Source: Solobacterium sp. (GTDB lineage: Bacteria; Bacillota_I; Bacilli_A; Erysipelotrichales; Erysipelotrichaceae). Taken from it: a stretch of 64,000 nucleotides of DNA. Location: assembly GCA_022486705.1 (NCBI GenBank), contig JAKVKC010000008.1, positions 19,275 to 83,274 on the forward strand, read 5' to 3'. This document shows, piece after piece, positions 59,344 through 64,000 of this stretch. Each line of letters begins with the position of its first letter. The first letter of the stretch is position 1. The notes beneath the pieces were generated by a model. That model was given only the letters and a program-made list of their open reading frames with translations. It searched no databases and was not told the DNA's origin. The position numbers and the translations under genes are program-made.

Positions 59344-60654
59344 ATGACAGACTGTTTAAAACTTGTACAGTTTACCCACAGAATGCTTGCAAAGCTCGGT
59401 CGGGGAGGCTCACTGCCAGGTGAGATCGCGCTCCGTTTAGATCCGCATTTTATTGAAAAATTCAAAATGCCTGAGATTGTTGTCCTGGTCACAGGGACCA
59501 ACGGAAAAACGACAACATCCAACCTGATTGCAGAATCATTGCGTGCGGCTGGACTTGAAGTGATCAACAATCGCAGAGGGGACAATCTGAATGTCGGTAT
59601 TGCGACACTGCTTGCGACGAACAGCGACGAAAAATATCAGGTCCATGGTCAGGCTGCTGTGATCGAAGTAGATGAACTGACATTATACCGTCAGTTCAGG
59701 AACCTGCATCCGACGCATCTTGTGGTAACAAATTTTTTCCGCGATCAGCTGGACCGGGCAGGAGAAATGGAAACGACTATCCGCAAGATCCAGGAGATCA
59801 CATCGGATTTTACCGGCGATCTGATCCTGAATGGCGATGATCCGAATACATTGCGGATTGCGGATACAGCAAAGAAAGCAAAGATCCATACGTTCTCTGT
59901 TGGCCGCAATCAGATGTCCAAGGAACATACCAATGAGGCATCTGAAGGAAAGTTCTGCCCGCGCTGCGGGACCCCGTTGGAATATGAATATTATCAGTAT
60001 TCACATATTGGCAGATTCCGCTGTCCGAAGGATGGTTTCGGTGAGATCGACCCAGAGATCGAAGTATCAAATATCAATTATGATACAGAAAGCTTTACGG
60101 TGGATGGTGTTGACTATCACAGCTTTATCAATACGATCTATGCAGTTTACAACTGTGCATCTGTGCTGACTGTGATGAAGGTACTGTCGCTGGATCCTAA
60201 GGCGGCAGATCATGTCTTCCGTACCTTTGTTATGAATGAGGGAAGAAATGAAGTGTTCTCTCTTTCCAAGCCTTGTGTGATCAACCTGATCAAGAATCCG
60301 ACCGGTGCCAATGAAGTGATGAAATATATTATTGCACAGCCTGGAGAGAAGAATATCTGCATTCTGCTGAATGACAATGATCAGGATGGACATGATGTTT
60401 CCTGGATCTGGGATGCTCATTTTGAGAGACTGAATGTACCTGAAGTCAAACATATTGTCTGCTCCGGCCTGCGTGCCTATGACATGGCACTGAGACTGAA
60501 ATATGAAGGGCTGGAAGACCGCATTCTTGTGAAAGAGGATGCGAAAGAAGCCATTCATTGGCTGAATGAACAGAAGATGAATTCTTTTGTTATTTCGACA
60601 TATACCGCCCTGCATCCAACCAGAGCGATCCTTAAGAAGGAGGCATCCAGATGA
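59344..60654 (+). CDS. murT: Lipid II isoglutaminyl synthase, Mur ligase-like subunit MurT
   Basis: MurT with GatD converts the D-Glu of lipid II to D-isoglutamine. The Mur ligase ATP loop GTNGKTTT is at 51-58 and DELTLYRQF follows. The subfamily-specific Cys-rich insertion is CPRCGTPLEY...FRCPKDG (C205, C208, C227). The fourth expected Cys of this zinc ribbon is Asp230 here. The C-terminal MurT domain (DUF1727) contains LLNDNDQDGHDVSWIWD. 436 residues fits. Its stop overlaps gatD (ATGA). Confidence 0.95.
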   Translation: MTDCLKLVQFTHRMLAKLGRGGSLPGEIALRLDPHFIEKFKMPEIVVLVTGTNGKTTTSNLIAESLRAAGLEVINNRRGDNLNVGIATLLATNSDEKYQVHGQAAVIEVDELTLYRQFRNLHPTHLVVTNFFRDQLDRAGEMETTIRKIQEITSDFTGDLILNGDDPNTLRIADTAKKAKIHTFSVGRNQMSKEHTNEASEGKFCPRCGTPLEYEYYQYSHIGRFRCPKDGFGEIDPEIEVSNINYDTESFTVDGVDYHSFINTIYAVYNCASVLTVMKVLSLDPKAADHVFRTFVMNEGRNEVFSLSKPCVINLIKNPTGANEVMKYIIAQPGEKNICILLNDNDQDGHDVSWIWDAHFERLNVPEVKHIVCSGLRAYDMALRLKYEGLEDRILVKEDAKEAIHWLNEQKMNSFVISTYTALHPTRAILKKEASR

Positions 60655-61388
60655 ATTTAAAAATACTGTGGATGTATCATGATCTGATGGATCTGTATGG
60701 GGACAAAGGAAATGCGGAAGTGCTGCGTGTCAGAGCAGAGAAGCGCGGAATTGAAACGGAGATCCGCACATGTACGATCGGTGAGGCGGCCGATGTCAGC
60801 GATTATGATCTGTTCTTCCTGGGCGGCGGAGCAGACCGAGAGCAGGAACTGATCTTCAAGGATCTGCTTTCAAGGAAAGAGAATATACGGGAAGCGATGG
60901 ATGCACACACAGCCTTTCTGCTCGTCTGCGGCGGCTATCAGCTGTTTGGAAAGTATTATAAAGATCAGGACGGGAACACGGTCGAAGGGCTCAGTTTCTT
61001 TGATTACTATACTGAGGCATCTTCTAGAAATGAACGCTGCATCGGCAATATTGCGATTGAAACATGCATGGATGGAGAGACCTTCAAAGCAGTAGGCTTT
61101 GAGAATCATGGCGGTCAGACGAGAAATGTCAGCACACCGTTCGGCAAGGTGCTGAAGGGATATGGCAATACCATCGAAGATGGCATGGAAGGATTTATGA
61201 ATGACCAGGTCTTGGCAACATATATGCATGGACCGCTGCTGCCGAAGAATCCTAAGATCGCCGATAAGATTTTGGAACGTGCTCTGAAGAAGAGGTATGG
61301 CAAAGTGGATCTGGCACCATTGGATGATACTTTGGAAGAATGTGCGCAGAAAGTCATGCTGAAGCGCCTTCACTGTCTTCACGAATGA
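60651..61388 (+). CDS. gatD: Lipid II isoglutaminyl synthase, glutamine amidotransferase subunit GatD
   Basis: GatD is a class I (CobB/CobQ-like) glutaminase that supplies ammonia to MurT. The 245-residue protein has the opening WMYHDLMDLYGDKGN, FFLGGGADREQ, the nucleophile loop LVCGGYQLFG (C93), and the His in YMHGPLLPKNP (about 193). The overlap with murT and the matching subunit lengths make the pair certain. Last gene of the five-gene operon starting at 55312. A weak hairpin (AGCCA/TGGCT plus TTTTT, 61406-61437) may terminate it. Confidence 0.95.
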   Translation: MNLKILWMYHDLMDLYGDKGNAEVLRVRAEKRGIETEIRTCTIGEAADVSDYDLFFLGGGADREQELIFKDLLSRKENIREAMDAHTAFLLVCGGYQLFGKYYKDQDGNTVEGLSFFDYYTEASSRNERCIGNIAIETCMDGETFKAVGFENHGGQTRNVSTPFGKVLKGYGNTIEDGMEGFMNDQVLATYMHGPLLPKNPKIADKILERALKKRYGKVDLAPLDDTLEECAQKVMLKRLHCLHE

Positions 61389-61442
61389 ATCATGATCTGT
61401 TTATCAGCCAGACTGCTTTGATGCAATTTGGCTTTTTATGTA

Positions 61443-61491
61443 CAAAAAAAATTCTCAGAGCAGAACGTCTTATGATCTGTTCTTGAGAATT
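61443..61491 (-). terminator. Terminator of the HIT gene
   Basis: On the minus strand AATTCTCA pairs with TGAGAATT, with inner CAGA/TCTG pairs, and is followed by a run of T (seen as seven A at 61443-61449). Confidence 0.75.
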
Positions 61492-61499
61492 TTATAGTG

Positions 61500-61895
61500 T
61501 CAGCCTTTGATTTTGGTCAGGACTTCATCCAGATCCTGTTTCTTGGATGGCAGGAATTTGAATACTGCAGCATCCTGATCAGAATATCTAGGGATGATAT
61601 GGAAGTGCAGGTGGTCGACTGACTGTCCTGCTGTTTCACCGCAGTTGTTCAGAATATTGCAGCCCACAGCACCGCAGTTCTTTGTGATCTGCTTGGCCAG
61701 CATCTGCACGACTTTCATGCATTTGCACACCGTTTCTTCATCAGCTTCCAGAATGTTCCTCACATGTTTTTTCGGCATGACGATCGTATGCCCATACGTG
61801 ACCTGTGAGATGTCCAGGATTGCTAAGACATCTTCATCTTCATAAACAACTTTGCTTGGGATCTTATGATCAATAATATCGCAGAATACGCACAT
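61500..61895 (-). CDS. hit: HIT-family nucleotide-binding protein
   Basis: The 131-residue protein has the histidine triad HLHFHIIPR (about 96-104), the N-terminal CVFCDIIDHKIPSKVVYEDE and GHTIVMPKKHVRN. These small enzymes hydrolyse nucleoside phosphoramidates or dinucleotides. The two N-terminal Cys (2, 5) with later Cys may hold zinc. AGGAGGC precedes the ATG. TATAAT on the minus strand (61914-61919) lies 18 nt upstream of the start. Confidence 0.94.
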   Translation of the reverse strand: MCVFCDIIDHKIPSKVVYEDEDVLAILDISQVTYGHTIVMPKKHVRNILEADEETVCKCMKVVQMLAKQITKNCGAVGCNILNNCGETAGQSVDHLHFHIIPRYSDQDAAVFKFLPSKKQDLDEVLTKIKG

Positions 61896-61913
61896 AATAA
61901 GCCTCCTCTATGT

Positions 61914-61919
61914 ATTATA
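61914..61919 (-). promoter_or_regulatory. -10 box of the HIT gene
   Basis: Consensus TATAAT on the minus strand, 18 nt before the ATG at 61895, with AGGAGGC between. The -35 is not clear. Confidence 0.5.
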
Positions 61920-61932
61920 TCGCAATGCCATA

Positions 61933-61959
61933 AGAAAAGCCGGTGCATTGTGCATCGGC
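61933..61959 (-). terminator. Terminator of the PrsA-like pair
   Basis: On the minus strand GCCGATGCA/TGCACCGGC (one A-C mismatch) with loop CAA is followed by TTTTCTTA. Confidence 0.65.
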
Positions 61960-61966
61960 TCAGCAA

Positions 61967-62839
61967 TCAGTCAGTCATGTCCTGAACTAAATTATCCGGA
62001 TGATCTGCTTTGACACCATCGTAGATGGTCTTGTCATAGATCACGAACTTATATTTCTTAAAGAAGTAGGTCGTGGCAGCAGAGGATACATTGTCAATGG
62101 ATGACAGTGTTGTAATCGCTTCATCTTTAAAGTTGCTCGGCGTATTGTCATCAACCTTTACAACGGCATAGGATGTTCCGGTATCTTCCGGTACCATGGA
62201 CCAGCCATCGTCAGGCGAAGCACTTGTAATAACGGTCCTGACCATTGAATTGACATCAGTGGAAGACAGTGTATAGATCGTAGATGTTCCGGTCGAAGAA
62301 CTGTTATGTCCTGAAGCAGCTTCGGCAGCTGTCTTCGAACCGCTCTTCAGTTCTGCCAAGGCAGCATTTGCATCATCCTGAGAAGTAAATTCAAGGATAG
62401 TAGCCTTAACGACCTGATAGGAATCACATACTTCATCAAAGTTCTCATCGATATACTTCGCTGTCAGCTTTTCAGCCTGCTGGGAAGGAATCAGATAATC
62501 ATTGACATATTCATCTTCCGTCATATTCTGCTGTTCCAGATAAGACGTAAAGGTATCGCCATACAGAGATTTGTAGGAAGACAATGTCGACTGAGCAGTG
62601 GATTTCATATCATCTGTGATCTCTACTTCAGCTGAAGCAATTGTCTTATTTGCATCATTGACAGCAGTCGTGGCACCGGCAGAACTGTTCATCAGGGAAT
62701 AAACGGATCCCTTTGTGACCGTTGTTTTGCCGACAGTGATCAATGCTGTCTTAGCATCGGAAATCTTTGCCGTGGCATCTGTGCATCCAGCAAGTGTGAG
62801 GACGAGAACAGATGCAAGTGCTAAATTAATCTTCTTCAT
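61967..62839 (-). CDS. PrsA/SurA-like exported lipoprotein with degenerate parvulin region
   Basis: The start at 62839 follows AAGGAGG and gives a 290-residue protein whose signal peptide ends in LTLAGCTD (lipidated Cys about 20). A SurA-N-like helical region (about 45-150) contains EQQNMTEDEYVNDYLIPSQQ. The next region (about 155-235) is spaced like a parvulin domain (DANAALAELKSGSKTAAEAASGH). It lacks the GGDLG and other landmark residues, so isomerase activity is doubtful. It lies 13 nt downstream of the PrsA-type gene on the same transcript. A chaperone-like partner is inferred. Confidence 0.75.
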   Translation of the reverse strand: MKKINLALASVLVLTLAGCTDATAKISDAKTALITVGKTTVTKGSVYSLMNSSAGATTAVNDANKTIASAEVEITDDMKSTAQSTLSSYKSLYGDTFTSYLEQQNMTEDEYVNDYLIPSQQAEKLTAKYIDENFDEVCDSYQVVKATILEFTSQDDANAALAELKSGSKTAAEAASGHNSSSTGTSTIYTLSSTDVNSMVRTVITSASPDDGWSMVPEDTGTSYAVVKVDDNTPSNFKDEAITTLSSIDNVSSAATTYFFKKYKFVIYDKTIYDGVKADHPDNLVQDMTD

Positions 62840-62852
62840 CTTTTCATCCTCC

Positions 62853-63908
62853 TTAATTTGAACTGCTCGAACTGCTTGCGGTTGCTTCCGCAGAAGCGCT
62901 TGCGCTTGCGGTCGCTTCAGCATCGCTGTCAGAAGAATCATCATCTGTGATGGCAAGACTTGTTTTGATCGTTGATTCCAGGTCATCATTGCCATGGAAG
63001 TCAATGCCTAATGACTGTGCTTTGTCCCAGATGGCCTTGTTCTCCAGTGTTGTATCATATTTCTGCACGAGGGAAACATATGGATCGCTGGAAGTATTGT
63101 TCGCTGCCAGAGTATCCGGTGTAGATGCGGAGCAGTAGATCTTGAAATAGCCAAAGCTGCTGCTCTTGACCCATCCGCTTGTTTCGCCTTCGTTTAAAGC
63201 AAGCGCAGCAGAGAGGAACGTGGAATCCAGAGATGACGTATTCTTATCAATGACACCAAGATCTCCGCCGCTGGTAGCAGTTGAAGTATCTTCTGAATGA
63301 GATGTTGCTACGGAAGCAAAATCTGTGCCGCTGGACAGAGCATCATCAACTGTCTTCATACGGGATGCTTCATCTTCTGTTGGGGTATCAGTAACATTGG
63401 ATGAATCTGTAAACTTGATCAGAATGTAGGATACCTGGCGGATCTGCAGGTCATCAAAGTTTGCCTTGGCATACTCTCCTGTGACTTTTAAGATTTTCTG
63501 TGCTTCAATCAGATACTCTTCCAGATCTGTATAGCCGGTGCTCTTCAGATCGGAAGCAAGCTGTGTATCTGCACTTGTGCCGTAGTTTGTAGAATAGCTG
63601 GAACGAATGGATGTAGCCTGTGTCTTAGCTGTATCTTTCATCGCACTTGTTGTAGATACAGACTGATCAGCTACTGCCTGTTTGAACAGGGAAACAACAG
63701 AAGTTGTACCATTGCTCTTATATAGTTCATCATAGAAGTCATCCGCCGTCTTATCTTCACCGTCGACTTCATAGACAACATCTTTTCCGCTGTCGCTTTT
63801 TCCCTTCAATTTACCCTTGTTGGTATCGTAGATGTAATAAACACTGATGCCGGCGAACAAAATGACGACCAGTATTACGAACCAGTTCTTTTTAAAGAAT
63901 TTGCCCAT
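62853..63908 (-). CDS. PrsA-type foldase with parvulin PPIase domain
   Basis: The 351-residue protein is anchored by one N-terminal helix (about 8-26) and lies outside the membrane. A SurA-N-like region (about 40-165) is followed by a parvulin rotamase domain (about 166-280). That domain has SYILIKFTD, LSSGTDFASVATSHSEDTS, SGGDLGVI and GETSGWVKSSSFGYFKIY. It should isomerise prolyl bonds in exported proteins. It is not a lipoprotein, unlike classical PrsA. The last 30 residues are a low-complexity acidic then Ser/Ala-rich tail (DDDSSDSDAEATASASAS...). I chose the ATG at 63908 (AGGAGG upstream). Confidence 0.88.
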   Translation of the reverse strand: MGKFFKKNWFVILVVILFAGISVYYIYDTNKGKLKGKSDSGKDVVYEVDGEDKTADDFYDELYKSNGTTSVVSLFKQAVADQSVSTTSAMKDTAKTQATSIRSSYSTNYGTSADTQLASDLKSTGYTDLEEYLIEAQKILKVTGEYAKANFDDLQIRQVSYILIKFTDSSNVTDTPTEDEASRMKTVDDALSSGTDFASVATSHSEDTSTATSGGDLGVIDKNTSSLDSTFLSAALALNEGETSGWVKSSSFGYFKIYCSASTPDTLAANNTSSDPYVSLVQKYDTTLENKAIWDKAQSLGIDFHGNDDLESTIKTSLAITDDDSSDSDAEATASASASAEATASSSSSSN

Positions 63909-63935
63909 AGAACCTCCTATTAAAAACGCTTTTCT

Positions 63936-63964
63936 ATTATATGATAATGAGAAATCATTTGCAA
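63936..63964 (-). promoter_or_regulatory. Promoter of the PrsA-type operon
   Basis: On the minus strand TTGCAA, a 17-nt spacer and TATAAT (63941-63936) lie 27 nt before the ATG, a well-formed sigma-A promoter. Confidence 0.75.
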
Positions 63965-64000
63965 TTTTGCATTCTGAAGTTTCTGTGAACATTCCCTTAA

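Overview
The window looks like a chromosomal segment of a low-to-mid GC Firmicute (roughly mid-40s % GC by eye). Pointers include a long-form hibernation factor, YneF, a ComN-like protein next to a fused SecDF, a hisS-aspS T-box leader, MurT/GatD, YhaM, TmcAL, PTS enzyme I and a one-polypeptide pyruvate:ferredoxin oxidoreductase. An anaerobic Erysipelotrichia-type lineage is my best inference; the genus cannot be named from this sequence. I see no phage, insertion sequence, CRISPR array or rRNA operon. Nearly all of the DNA is tightly packed housekeeping genes, mostly on the + strand.

Layout. 0-3 kb: a methyltransferase-like gene cut by the left edge, divergent from surE and an ArsB/NhaD-type permease. 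3-3.7 kb: an array of seven tRNA genes (Arg, Pro, Met, Ile2, Ser, fMet, Phe); an isolated tRNA-Leu lies at 7.6 kb. 3.8-11.6 kb: a degenerate PfkB-family protein, a P-type ATPase, HAD proteins, a GNAT acetyltransferase, rarA and purC. 11.7-17 kb: a surface locus with a small helix-turn-helix protein, a 1245-residue thioester adhesin carrying ten CnaB/SpaA-like repeats, a class B sortase and a zinc-ribbon membrane protein. 17-31 kb: pepC, rimO, a ROK protein, a DUF2779 protein, hpf, ptsI, yebC, tmcAL, yceD-rpmF and others. 31-39 kb: a partial division/cell wall cluster (mraZ, rsmH, ftsL, pbp, mraY) followed by comN-secDF. 39-44 kb: HAD phosphatase-murL-murD-recJ, then apt. 44-50 kb: rel and the T-box-controlled hisS-aspS operon, then yneF. 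50-54 kb: pyruvate:ferredoxin oxidoreductase. 54-61.4 kb: two GT4 glycosyltransferases (one fused to RecX), a YbhN-type membrane protein, yhaM, and murT-gatD. 61.5-64 kb (minus strand): a HIT protein and two PrsA/parvulin-like exported proteins.

How the parts fit. Peptidoglycan is the main theme. A MurL-type epimerase is translationally coupled to a MurD-family ligase, suggesting that the D-glutamate of the stem peptide is made by adding L-Glu and then epimerising it on the UDP-precursor. MurT/GatD 18 kb away would amidate that same glutamate on lipid II. MraY, a PASTA-containing PBP, FtsL, SecDF and PrsA-type foldases complete the envelope picture.

The most interesting signals are the MurL-MurD pair, the glycosyltransferase-RecX fusion, two CAT-anticodon tRNAs with C instead of U at position 33, the adhesin with a non-LPXTG sorting motif next to its own class B sortase, and a small set of genes whose -10 box sits so close to the ATG that the mRNA should be leaderless.
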